From Neurospora intermedia (lineage: Eukaryota > Ascomycota > Sordariomycetes > Sordariales > Sordariaceae), in NCBI GenBank assembly GCA_037102815.1, contig BTPP01000007.1:434001-498000 (forward strand): 64,000 bases of DNA. The letters are read 5' to 3'. This document shows positions 11,800 through 22,594 of this stretch, piece after piece (position 1 is the stretch's first letter; each line of letters begins with the position of its first letter). Both the position numbers and the translations under genes were made by a program. Under the pieces are notes generated by a model that did not search any database, was not told the origin of the DNA, and saw nothing but the letters and a program-made list of their open reading frames with translations.

Positions 11800-12853
11800 A
11801 TCGATCTACGGACTGGGCGACCGATGATGGAAGAACGGAGACGACCTCGATCGATCGCGGAGATGAAGAAGTAACGCAATACTTGGAGCGATACCTGAGG
11901 AGGAGGAGGAAGAAGGAAGAAGGAAGAATTGCATGTTGTATATCTACAGATGAAGACGGATAGACAAGCATCGGCAATCGAGTCAGCCCGACCGATACGT
12001 GTTCCTTACTTTCTCCTCTGCCTTGTGATGGACGATTTATATGGTGGCCGGTCAGTTTATAGACGGGACACGACGGGATGATGCAATGCAAAGCAACTGG
12101 AGATTCAGAACGGGATCCTCCTCTTTGGACACAGGACTGGAAATTGTAAAAGGATGGGTATTAGAACAAGAAGACATCACTTTCTGTTCCACCATCTATC
12201 CTCCTTGTCGTCCTCCCTGCCCCATGTGCGATGATCGATCTGCTGCTGCTGCTCCTGCTCGGCCAATGAGCTTTTGTTGCTGGCTGATGTCGCTTTGGCT
12301 GCTGCTGCTAACGATGACGATGACGATGTCGTTTCTGCCGCAGCCGCAGCCGCGGTGCCCTCCCAAGCCGTTGTCTCGACCGTAAAAGGCCCATTTTTGT
12401 CCCGGCATCTAGATGTTTTGGTTCCCCCCACATCAATGTCAACGTTTCTTTTCCCATTTCTTTTTCCTCTTCCTTTTCTTCTTAAAATATGACGTAGGGA
12501 ATTTCACCCCCCAAAAAACATACCTGCGAAACAAGCGCTGCACCGGCCAACACTCAATCTGGCTCTCCCTCAACTCCGGGTCGCGCACCTGGCAGTCATA
12601 CTGCAACAGACCAAAGAGCTCGCAGTCCCGAAGCAGATCGATTCGTCGTCGACCACCGTCTTCCGTCTTGCGAACACGCTGATCGGGGCCGATTTGTATG
12701 TGGGTGGGCAAAGCTTTTGCTTTGAAGCTTTGACACGGCGGCGTCATCTTGTCTGTCTGTCTGTGGTGCCGTGGAAGGAGGGGTACTAAGGTTTGGACGA
12801 TGCGACGCGACTCGGAAAACAGTTTTTGAGGAAGAGAAACCCGCGAATCCGCA
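11800..12853. other. Intergenic between COX VIIa and the Rad51-like gene
   Basis: 3' flank of COX VIIa and promoter of the next gene. It holds GCT/CTG-rich stretches near 12240-12350 and a pyrimidine-rich run near 12440-12490. No gene was recognised. Confidence 0.55.
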
Positions 12854-14104
12854 ATGCAGAGGGCTGCTGTCGCTTCGGTTATTGGGGCGCGGATGTTGAA
12901 CGAGATTGATGAGGGGAGTCTCGAAGAGGTAAGGTATGCTCTAGCTGATTGATGATCGATTTTCGTATTCCTGGATTCTACGCTTCTGTTCAGCTGTTTG
13001 CGCGCGGGGCTCACTGGTGTCAATGGTTTTCGTTGTTTGGGTTGTTGGAGAGAACTCCATGGAGGAGAGATGCCATCACGTAATGCCCGTCTTCCGCTTC
13101 TCGTCCTTATCGCTGATACATGGTAAATGTAGCCCGCGCGCGGCTGACCGGACGACACGGTTTCCATTCTTCCCAACTTCCACTTCTTTTCTCTTTCGTC
13201 GATAACCAAGTCACCATCATGGCTAACGATTCTTGTCGCATCACCATAACAGCTCCTAACATCGCTTCGCACAAACTTTACAACACTCGCCAACTCCGAC
13301 TTCAATGACCATGCTGCCACCCATGATGATACCGACACCGACCACAACTCCTCCCAAAAGCTGGTGATCGCGCCCACAACCACATCCAACAAACCAGAAC
13401 CGAGACACTTCCCAATCCCCTTCCTCAACGAGCTAGTCCAGCGCCATTTCCGCGCCACATCAACCGCCACCCTCTCCATCTCCGGCCGCCATCATGAACT
13501 GCTCTACCTCCTAGTCGCGACCTTGATCGCCCCTCCGCACCGCAAGACAGTCGCTATCCTTGACTTTGACGGCCGATTTGATCCGTTGCGACTACTTGCG
13601 ACGACGACTCCGTTCTGCTCTCCCTCTTCTGGTACTAGTACCCCTAGTACCCATCGCCTTGACCCGTCCGACCTCGACCACGTCCACATCCTTCGTCCTC
13701 CTCCTCGCCGCTCCAATAATACTCCTGCTCCCCCTCTGCATACGTACCTACTCGGGATGGAGGAGTACATGCTCTACGCCCCTCATAAAAGTCGGGAACG
13801 CGAATGGTGGGGGACTATAGTTATTGGAGGCAGCATTGGCAACACCACTGCTGCTACTGCTACCAGCAGTAACAACCACCCCGCGGCAGCCCAGGTCGCG
13901 GTAACAGCAGGTCGGCAGGGCTGGTTACGTGTGGATAGGGCTGAGGTGACGACGAATGGGGCGGGAGCTTCTTGGACCTTATGGAACAAGAGTGCGGAAG
14001 AGGCGAGGGCAGAGAGAGAGGAGAGGGATAGGGCGGTGGAAGAGGGTGGGTGGGTTGCTAGTTCGGCTTGGGGCACTTTTGTGTTTGGGTCGGGGAGTGG
14101 CTGA
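12854..14104 (+). CDS. Rad51/XRCC2-like recombination protein lacking a Walker A motif
   Basis: Resembles fungal RecA/Rad51 paralogues of the XRCC2 kind, nuclear proteins that assist homologous recombination. Exons are 12854-12928 and 13253-14104, giving 308 residues; a 324-nt intron (GTAAGG...AACAG) joins MLNEIDEGSLEE to LLTSLRTNFTTL in phase 0. The paralogue-like landmarks are the N-terminal RMLNEIDEGSLEELLTSLR, an ISG strand at residues 101-103, the helix LLYLLVATLIAP, and the strand AILDFDGRFDPLRL. Where a GxxxxGK[T/S] P-loop is expected there is only RHH before ELLY, so ATP binding by this site is doubtful. Low-complexity Thr/Ser/Ala and Glu/Arg stretches follow, and the end WGTFVFGSGSG fits a terminal beta strand. 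The identification rests on motif order, not on a search. Confidence 0.55.
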
Positions 14105-16518
14105 ATTGGCTGACGTGGTGCGGTGCGTGGGAGGGCAAGATGATGGATGACTCGATGACAGACTTGTTTGAACGGTGAGATCTTTTTCTTTTTTGCCTTT
14201 CACCATAATGGGTCCAACCATGCCGCCGCACCCGAAATGGCGAGGATGTCTCGGTCTCCCTCGAACGCATGTGCATAAGAGCGGCTTTTATACCACGCCT
14301 GTTTGCTACCTGCTTGACAGGCACGCCAGGTCAAGGTAACAATGTCCCCGGCCAAGATTATTCCGAACCCTTTGTCCACTACAACGCAATGAATTGATGG
14401 ATGGGTTACGGAACAGATGATATTTGGAAGACAGTCTGAGCAAGTTCTTTGAGGTCCAGTCGACTGGTCTATTACCTGGATACGTACACGAGGAGTTGTG
14501 GTGGAGTTGCCCAAACCACTGAATGCCGATGCATGATGGTGTTGGCCTGTCGGGATACTTTTCAGAAGTATCCCAGATGCATTTCACATCTTGTTTACCA
14601 AGCAGATTCACACTGGTCCAGCTTCCAGCCAAGCAGAACCCTGTGGCGTTGATAACTGCATTGGCAGGGTTGGTGAGCCTCCAATATCAAGGCCGTGACC
14701 GCCTCTGGGTGCGCATGTTATCAAAGGCTCCGAGTTGTGCAGACGGCGCCGAGACCGAAGTGTGACTGACGGACCTGACGGACGGGAACCGGATTGGATT
14801 GGATGGCGGGTGTGGCCGGCCACGGACATGTCGTCCAAAGGCGACCAAGATCATCGGCCGAGTGTGCCTGCTCTCCGATGTCTTTGGTCCGGCGAAGCTG
14901 GTCCCTGTGTCTGATATGCTTTGTCTATTTTTTTTTTTTTTTTTCGCCTCCTTTTGTGTGATTATTCCTGCCGTGGTTGTCACTCGACCCTATTCACAGC
15001 TCTGACACTTCAACATAATTCTGGTATACCCTCCATACCAGGTATATTGGCTCAGCTGTTGGTCCGATGTTGACGTCATTAGGATCGGCGTTGCGTCCGT
15101 CGTCCGAGGAAGAGGTGTGTAGTGTAAGCATTGTCAGAGGATAAGGGATAGGATGGCAAGTCATGTGGTAAACCAGGATCGAGGACGACAATCTTCATGG
15201 CGAATATACGACTGCTCAGGATGCATTTCATGACTTTTCTCCTGGACCCCTAAAAGCCATCAGGCCACCGATACGGATAAATCGATCCGTCTTCATCCAA
15301 TGGGTTTTGATATCTAGGATACATTCGATTCTCTGTGCAACCGATCGCCCCTCACATCCATCTTCTTGTGTCAGCCTCTTCGCGTATCTGGCTTACTTAT
15401 CACTGACTTATCACACAGCATCCGCATAATCATCGTCTTTCACATTCAATCCTTTATCTCGAATCGGTCAAGATATGTTCATCGCCGTCAAACCATAAGC
15501 AATAACTAACATTACCGGCCAAGCGGCGTCCTCTCCTCGTTCGCTCGATAACCGTTGGGACTCGATCGCAATCTGGGGTCCGACAGTTATCAACACGCAC
15601 AAGTGCCCGATTCGTTGGCGTTGTGCTGACCAGCAACATGTTTTTCCCTTCCTTTTTGTCCTCTGGCATCAAGCGGTCTCTAACACATGCTTGAACGGGA
15701 AATCGCCCCCGACATTCAATCCCAAATAAGCCGTCTTTAAGGTTCCAAAAACAAAACTTCCTCAAGTCGATAGAGCATTACTAGTTTGATACTAGTTGCC
15801 TAGAATGGGGACCTTATCCGCTGTGCAAGACTTAATTCAATTGGGTTGACAGTCGAGTCTCAAACGGCACAGGCTACGGCCGGCGGACAATACCTCAACA
15901 CAGCCACCATGGTTACGGATTCGGTTCCTGGGGGAACCCAATGACTCCATATAGGCAAGATGGCGAACAGATAGTATTGAAATGTACGAGGGAGGTTCTC
16001 GACAACTATGGAGTCAGGAACAACGGGGCAAGCAGCGTCGCTCTTTCTTTTCATTTGCTCGAATCCCTGAGCCCTACTGTCGCCTCATGTGGTTCTTCAC
16101 CTTCCCCATTTCAACCATGTATCCACCCAAACCATGTGTTATTGAAGCTGTTGCATGCATGGGAACAATGGAGAATACTCCACTTTTGACCTCTTACCTC
16201 CCTCCTTGTCTTCTTGGGAAGACGGCTGGTCAACTGCTGACAGCAGCTGATATAGGGTCCGGGAGGTGTATATAAAGGAATGGCCCACACAGGTATGCGT
16301 CCGTCCGATTTAATCTACCTAGTCAGACCAGCCCACCTTTCTATCATCATCCTTCTTCCTGTCTTTTACACTCTCCACTTCACTGGTTGGTGGCGGAAAA
16401 CAGTACCCTTCTTGTTCGACTCTGACCTTCTGAGGACAGCTTCATGCAAGAAATCTGTTCAATCCCTCTCTTCTTCATCCCCTACCATCCGTACACAACT
16501 TGAGAAACAACCCAACTC
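14105..16518. other. 2.4-kb intergenic region and HAD gene promoter
   Basis: No gene with clear support. A minus-strand ORF at 15454-15765 (103 residues) has no recognisable feature. A run of about 18 T lies at 14928-14945. The right end holds a TATA box and a leader with an upstream ORF. Confidence 0.5.
16269..16276 (+). promoter_or_regulatory. TATA box of the HAD hydrolase gene
   Basis: TATATAAA lies 243 bases before the proposed start codon. A start of transcription 30-60 bases further on would leave a leader of about 200 nt. Confidence 0.55.
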
Positions 16519-16522
16519 ATGA
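16280..16522 (+). promoter_or_regulatory. Upstream ORF overlapping the HAD start codon (ATGA)
   Basis: An 80-codon ORF starts at 16280 (next in-frame ATG at 16295) and ends with TGA at 16520-16522, overlapping the ATG of the main ORF at 16519. Such an overlap would allow termination and reinitiation. The first ATG is only 4 bases past the TATA box and may not be transcribed, so the ORF may begin at the second ATG or not at all. Confidence 0.35.
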
Positions 16523-18061
16523 TGTCTTGTTCACTCGCACCTCAGAGACCGGGTATGCCCGCCCGTCAGATCTCTGCCAGCAGCTTCGCTGAAGAGTTCG
16601 ACGCTGCTCGAAACCAGCTTAACAAGCTGGACTTTGAGCAAGAGCAAAATCATGATCAAGAGCACGAGGACGAAAGCCCCATGGCCTCGCCCTCTTTGTC
16701 CTCAAGCGACTCTCTCACTTCCGAGGAGCCATCTCCTCTCGGGAGCGATAACGGAGATGATGATGTCACTCCCTTCACCCCCATGGTGGACCCAGACAGC
16801 GACAATGTGGCAGACAACTTTACCTTTGCCTTTGACATTGACGGCGTTTTGGTGCGGGGCGGGAAGCCAATCCCCGAAGCTATTGAGGCGATGAAGGTGC
16901 TCAACGGTGAAAATGAGTTCGGTATCAAGGTGTAAGTTTCAACAACACCCCTTGCTTCTTGTCCCTACGGCATGTAGAGGTAACTGAACTACATCCAGAC
17001 CCTACATCTTCCTCACCAACGGCGGCGGCAAATTCGAATCCGAGCGGTGCGCCGACCTCTCGCGCCAACTCGACATGACCGTCTCCGAAGGCCAATTCAT
17101 CTGCGGCCACACGCCCATGCGCGAGCTCTCCTCTCGCTACCGCGACTGCTCCGTCCTCGTCGTAGGCGGCGAAGGCGAAACGTGCCGACTTGTCGCTGAA
17201 TCCTACGGGTTCCACGACGTCATCACGCCCGGCGACATTCTCAAAGCCAACGCCAGCACCGCTCCCTTTCGCCGGCTCACGCCCGCCGAACACGCTGCCT
17301 CGCGCGACCTTTTGTCCAGCCGCCGCCGCCACCGCCGCCCGGAAGTTGTAAGAAAGTTAAGCGACATCGTCATTTCCGCCGTCTTTGTCTTTGCCGATAG
17401 TCGTGATTGGGCGTCGGATCTACAGATAATCTTGGATGTTGCGCAGTCGCGCGGCGGCAGGCTGGAGACGCGGTCGGAGACGTTTGATGAGGGCCCGCCG
17501 ATTTATTTCTCGCATAGCGATGTGGTGTGGTCGGCGGCGCACGAACACGTGCGGTTGGGAATGGGCGCGCTGCGCAAGATGGTGGAGACGGTGTTTGAGG
17601 AGACAACGGGCGGGAGGAAGTTGGTTACATATGCGTTTGGGAAGCCGCAAGTGGGCACGTTTGAGTTTGCTGAGCGCTTGTTGAGGCAGTGGCGGGCGGA
17701 GAAGCATGGGCTTCCATTTGGGATTTTACCTTGTGGACGATCTCAAGGGCCGAAGACGGTGTATTTTGTGGGGGATACGCCGGAGAGTGATGTCAAGGGG
17801 ACGAATGCGATGGATGAAAAGAGCGGGAGGGAGGGGACGGAGTGGTATTCGATTTTGGTCAAGACGGGGGTGTATCAGGAGGGCACGGAGCCGAGATACA
17901 GACCGAGGAAGTTGGTGGACAATGTGCTGGATGCGGTTCATCATGGGATTAGGAGGGAGATGGCGAGGAAGAGGACGGCTACGGAAGGGAGGTTGTTGCC
18001 TTTGGATGTGGACGGGTTCAAGAAGATGGGGGAGGGGAGGATGCCGGAGGTTGTGGAGTGA
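16519..18061 (+). CDS. HAD-superfamily hydrolase, CECR5 / YKR070W type
   Basis: Predicted phosphatase-like hydrolase of the HAD class IIA; the yeast relative is mitochondrial and its substrate is not established. Exons are 16519-16931 and 16999-18061, giving 491 residues. The 67-nt intron (GTAAGT...TCCAG) joins NEFGIKV to PYIFLTNGGGKF. HAD motif I is FDIDGVLVRGG with nucleophile D106 and D108, motif II is FLTNGGG, and motif IV is YFVGDTPESDVKGTN. Family-specific stretches include FADSRDWASDLQIILD, ETFDEGPPIYFSH and TYAFGKPQVGTFEFAERLL. The first 95 residues are acidic and Ser-rich and look disordered. A second ATG follows the first directly, so the start may shift by one codon. Confidence 0.9.
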
Positions 18062-18845
18062 GTGGTGATGGGATTTCCCGTTCTCGTGATGCTTTTGGGT
18101 ATGGCTGTGTAGCCATTAAGAAGAGGGGTTCAAGTGATGTCGTCTTCATGATACTCGGAATAGATGAGCAATAACTCGATATTTCGCACTTTGGAATCAA
18201 CATCTATAGCATGTTTTGACAGGTTAGGCCGTCGGTGGTGGTTTATGTATTTTGTTAGTGTTATCGCAATAGTATGGGCTTTACACTAACAGAGCGGATA
18301 CTAACGCACGCACTTCTTATCTCATTCCATCTAAGTCATCGACCCCACCACTTTCCAGCCCACCACGACCGTTCAACATCTCGCGATACTGCCATCCATC
18401 GTTTCTTCCACTTGACGTTACCTAGCTTGCCAAAAACACCATACTACAACACCCCTCACTTCCCGTCGTCTCCCCGCAACGTGCGTACGGTAACACTGGG
18501 CGGAAAATGGCCGTGCAACATTGGAATGTGGTGGTTTCCCCGCATAGCTTGACCACTTGGATCGGCATGTCTTGGATACGGAGTTTCTTATTGCTCCGCC
18601 AGAGACACGCGATCGTCATCGGCCGGCTGCAAGTCTCCCGTCGTTAGATTGCTTGCATGGAATTCCAAGGAAGGGAGCTTGCTTGCACCAGAACATGCCA
18701 TCTGGTATGGTTGACCGTCTTTTTCGAACAGAATCCCCCTTCGCCAGCCCGAAGAGGAGCAAATGTGTTGAGACCAAGACGAACTCAGGCCCCGAATAGC
18801 TTCACTGAGTCCCAATTCACCACAACAACCACCACCACCACCAAG
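18062..18845. other. Spacer between HAD and GH125 genes
   Basis: 3' flank of the HAD gene and promoter of the GH125 gene. The GH125 frame stays open back to an ATG at 18657, but that extension is not protein-like. Nothing else is recognised. Confidence 0.5.
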
Positions 18846-20582
18846 ATGAAGGGCCTGTCGAACCTCATCACCCAAATTCTGGGCTTTGTTCCAACCCGCC
18901 AATCCTCACCGAAACCACAACTACAGGCCCAAGCCCAGATCCAACCACCCTCGTTCTGCCCCGACTACTCCTCCTACGCCAAAACGCGCCATGAACCCTT
19001 TTCGACCGGCCGCCATGCCCTCCCCTACCAACGCCCCGCTCCCTCATGCCGAACCTTCAATTCCTCCGTGATCGAGACCTTCATCAGCAACATGTCCACC
19101 ATCATCACCGACCCGGACCTCTACCGCCTATTTGAAAACACATACCCAAACACCCTCGACACGGCCATCAAATGGCACGGCAGCGCCGCCAACAACTCAG
19201 CCGAGGAGCTCACCTTTATCATCACCGGCGACATCAACGCCATGTGGCTGCGCGACAGCGCCAACCAGCTCGCTTCCTACCTGCCCTTCTTAACGGCCTC
19301 TTCCTCGCGCGACTCGCTTGCCTCGCTTTACCGAGGCGTCATCAACCTCCAAGCGCGCTACCTCCTGACTTCACCTTTCTGTAACTCCTTTCAACCTCCT
19401 TCCGAGTCCGAGATTCCGCCCGCCACGAACTCTGCTGCTTCGTCTGATACCGTCTACCCGCCTTATGACGCGGAAAAGGTATTTGAGTGTAAATACGAAC
19501 TGGACAGTCTGGCTTCCTTTTTCCAGATCTCCGCTCAATACCACGCCGCGACGAACGACACGGCTTTCTTTGGCCGGTTCCAGTGGCTGGAGGCCGTTCA
19601 GACGGTGCTGGATACCGCGAAGGCGATGATGACGCCTACGTATGGACCCGAGGGCCAGGTTTTGGACAGTCCGTATACGTTTACGCGGATGACGACGCGC
19701 ACGACGGAAACGCTGGCTAATGACGGGCTGGGCAATCCGGTGGCGAGGGATATCGGACTGATTAGAAGTGCGTTCCGGCCCAGTGACGATTCGACGATTT
19801 TTCAGTTTTTGATACCGAGTAATATGATGTTTGCCAAGTACGCGGGCGATGTCGCTTCCATCGTCCACGCCGTGGCCTCCTCCTCCTCCTCCTCCTCCTC
19901 TTCCTCTCAACCTGGACTTAAAACCCCACCGGCAAATCTATCCACCTCCCTCTCCTCTCTATCTACTTCTCTCCGAGAAGCCATTGCCAAACACGCCATC
20001 ATTTCCATCCCTAGAAGTACAACCCTCAACTCCTCCACTTCCCCCGAAACCGACCTCGAACAAATCTACGCCTACGAAATAGACGGCTACGGCTCCTTCT
20101 CCCTAATGGACGACGCCAACCTCCCCTCGCTCCTCTCCGCCCCTCTCTTCGACTACTTCTCCTCCTCCTCTTCCTCCTCCAATTCCTCCTCCTCCTCCTC
20201 CTCCTCCTCATCCATCAAAACAGACCCCATTTACCAACAAACCCGCACCCACATCCTAGGCACCAACACCAACCCCTATATGATGCGTGGCCCCGTCCTC
20301 AACGCCGTTGGCGGACCGCACGCCGGGCCCGGGATGGCGTGGCCCATGGCAAGTATCGTGCGGATCATGACGAGCGAAGACGACGAGGAGATCTATGCGG
20401 TTCTCAAGGAATTGGTGGGGAGTACGGATGGGTTGGGGCTGATTCATGAGAGTGTGAATAGTTTTGATAGTACGAAATGGACGAGGGAGTGGTTTTCGTG
20501 GGCGAATGGGTTGTTTGGGCAGATGGTGTGGGATCTGGTGAGACGGAATAAGGGGAGGGTTTTGCGGGGGAATTATCAATAG
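18846..20582 (+). CDS. GH125 exo-alpha-1,6-mannosidase
   Basis: Glycoside hydrolase family 125 (formerly DUF1237), which removes alpha-1,6-linked mannose from mannans and N-glycans by inversion. The single exon gives 578 residues from the ATG at 18846. Catalytic landmarks are ITGDINAMWLRDSANQLASY, with the general-acid Asp136 in WLRD, and GLIHESVNSFD, with base Glu535. Further family stretches are FECKYELDSLASFF, LGNPVARDIGLIRSAFRPSDD, FLIPSNMMF and MMRGPVLNAVGGPHAGPGMAWP. Two poly-Ser runs (DNA 19870-19907 and 20155-20213) are lineage insertions. No strong signal peptide is seen: the N-terminus is MKGLSNLITQILGFVP, which could be a weak signal or anchor. An in-frame ATG at 18657 would add 63 residues but lacks family character. 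Confidence 0.92.
   Translation: MKGLSNLITQILGFVPTRQSSPKPQLQAQAQIQPPSFCPDYSSYAKTRHEPFSTGRHALPYQRPAPSCRTFNSSVIETFISNMSTIITDPDLYRLFENTYPNTLDTAIKWHGSAANNSAEELTFIITGDINAMWLRDSANQLASYLPFLTASSSRDSLASLYRGVINLQARYLLTSPFCNSFQPPSESEIPPATNSAASSDTVYPPYDAEKVFECKYELDSLASFFQISAQYHAATNDTAFFGRFQWLEAVQTVLDTAKAMMTPTYGPEGQVLDSPYTFTRMTTRTTETLANDGLGNPVARDIGLIRSAFRPSDDSTIFQFLIPSNMMFAKYAGDVASIVHAVASSSSSSSSSSQPGLKTPPANLSTSLSSLSTSLREAIAKHAIISIPRSTTLNSSTSPETDLEQIYAYEIDGYGSFSLMDDANLPSLLSAPLFDYFSSSSSSSNSSSSSSSSSSIKTDPIYQQTRTHILGTNTNPYMMRGPVLNAVGGPHAGPGMAWPMASIVRIMTSEDDEEIYAVLKELVGSTDGLGLIHESVNSFDSTKWTREWFSWANGLFGQMVWDLVRRNKGRVLRGNYQ
20155..20213 (+). repeat. TCC/TCT repeat coding for poly-Ser
   Basis: A triplet repeat in the GH125 gene encodes about 19 Ser residues broken by one Asn; a shorter copy of ten Ser lies at 19870-19907. 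Length is likely to vary between strains. Confidence 0.85.
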
Positions 20583-21104
20583 GCCATGTTCCAAGTAGGG
20601 GTTCTGTGTTTTAATGGTACAGTAGAGGGATATATGCCCGTGAATTGAACGGAGGCAGGTCAGTAAAGTTCTCAATGATGGTATAGATTGATAATCTACC
20701 AAAGTAGTTCAACGCCCTCTTGAATTCCTTTCCATTTGCCCCTAATATCATGATCCTAACAGATCAAATGCAAAAAAAAGAAATTACAACGTATATTCCA
20801 AACATACAATGTACAAGATAGGCTTCGACGCTCGTGTATCTTGACCAAAAAAGTCCCGTCTCCTACTATGTACAGTACCATACAGTTTTCCCTTGAGACA
20901 TCAGTGAGTGCACGCATAAGTGTAACAAAAGAAGGGCGTGATATAGACATTAAAGATCATGACAGGTCGTCAGACACTACCTCCCACTCACTCATTCACT
21001 CACTCACTCACTCCCCTCTACCCACTACAAGTCCACCAAGTCACGGTCCAGTCGATTTTCGTTGTGAGACCTGACGAGTACCACCCCGTTTGCCTTCTTC
21101 ATAT
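20583..21104. other. Convergent 3' spacer
   Basis: Lies between the stop codons of the GH125 gene (plus) and a single-pass protein gene (minus). It holds a CACT repeat at 20984-21013 and no gene. Confidence 0.6.
20984..21013 (+). repeat. (CACT)n repeat
   Basis: About seven imperfect copies of CACT/CATT in the convergent spacer. Confidence 0.8.
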
Positions 21105-22594
21105 TCATCTCGCCCTCCCAATCCCCTCCGTCAAACTCTCCCGATTGATCCTCACCACCGTCCTCCCTTGCTCCTCAAAATCGACATAATGCGGCGCCGG
21201 CACCGGCACCGGCCTGCTCGGCACCTTGGTCAGCGGCACACTCGGACTACTCGTGCTCGCCACGCTCGGGGGCATGGGCCAGTTGATCTGCGACGCCGTC
21301 ATCATGGCGCTGTGCACGCTGAAGGTGCTGACGCTTTCGACGCTATGCCGACGACCGAGGGTACCGATCTCCTTTTCCTCATCTGAAAGTAGGGGGGATG
21401 GCGGTCCCATTACAGCTGGCGAGACGGTAGAGATAGGCGAGACGGCGCCAGGAGCAAATGCTGAGCTGATGTGCGTGGGCGGAGGAGTGATCATGGATAG
21501 GCTGAAGTTGCTGGAATGGGAGGAGGACGGCGGTGGAGGAGGCGCAGAGCGAGGAGCGGTGTAAGGTGCTGTTCTAGATGAAGATGATGCTGGGACGAGA
21601 TATTGAGAGTTGTTGTTTGTCTGCTGCATTGAAGGCGGTTCTTGTTGAGCAGCAGATGTGTTGCGGACCGTGGAGGACGCGTCTCCAGCTTGTCCATGTC
21701 CATGTCCTCCACCAGACCTGGCTCCTACAGCGGCAGCACCGGCGCCAACGGTGGCGGCTAGTCCATTATCGAGCAGAGAGCTGCTGGCTTCTTCTGGGTG
21801 GTGTTTCCCGTAGGGAGAGTTGTTGCCGCGGCGCGCGAGCTTGCGTTTTCGATGGAAGAAGAGGGCTACGAGGGAGACGACGAGCACGAGGACAACGCCG
21901 ACTGGGGAAATTACGGGTTAGCTACAGCTTTGTATGGTAATGGAAAACGGGGAGAGAACATACCGATGATACCGGCTATAGTACCACCTCCAAGCCCACC
22001 ATCCAGATCTGCACCCTGGTAATTGGTCGTCCCATTTGCGCTTCCGCCTTGTTGGTTATTTGAGGCCGAGTTCAAGTTGTTGTTGTTGTAACTTCCGGCG
22101 CCTGATGTCGGCAGAGGCCCTGATGAGAAAGTGGGGGCATGCGTGTCGATTGCCAATGTGTCATAGTCGGTGTACCTGGTTGCAAACGTCGTTTCGCCCA
22201 GGACGACTGTCATGGAGCGAGTTGAATCCGAGATAGTCGTATGAGCTGGTTGCCCTCGGTCAGGTTGAGTCGGTTGTGTTCTTTGTCCGCCATTGTCCCC
22301 TTGAGCATATGTTGGTTGCCCTGGTGCTGGTGCTTGTGTCGGATAGTTCGTCTGTTGTCTTTGTGTTGTGTTGGGACCGTTTGCAGTGGGATTCGTAGTC
22401 TGCTGAGCAGTCGGTGCTGGTCTGTACGTAGCTGTTGTCTCAGTGTTGCCGCCGTTGTGATTCTGATTTCCTCCATTGTCTCCCTCCCAACCACCATCTG
22501 ATGCTCCGTTTCGTAGATTCAACCTCGGATTCTGATTCTCGTGACCTCCATGACCAAAGGGCCAGGTTCTTCCTTCATGGTTCGTTTCTCCCAT
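21105..22594 (-). CDS. Single-pass surface protein with Asn/Thr/Gln-rich ectodomain
   Basis: Function unknown; the build resembles fungal wall-stress-sensor-like proteins, but no named domain is seen. Exons are 22594-21964 and 21901-21105, giving 475 residues. The 62-nt intron (GTATGT...CCCAG) lies in phase 1 inside the membrane helix and joins GTIAGII to VGVVLVLVVSLVALFF. The outer part (about residues 1-200) is rich in Asn, Gln, Thr, Gly and Pro with repeats such as GDNGGNQNHNGGN. A basic stop-transfer HRKRKLARRG leads to a 240-residue cytoplasmic tail rich in Ser and Pro with a proline run near APPPPPSSSH. No signal peptide is seen after the chosen ATG; an unseen upstream exon could supply one. 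It matches the layout of the gene at 38291-40144. Confidence 0.75.

Noticed and set aside
12439-13479. Long minus-strand open frame of 346 codons
   Set aside because: It crosses the intron and first exon of the Rad51-like gene and reads through intergenic sequence with no domain or natural composition, so it looks like a chance frame.
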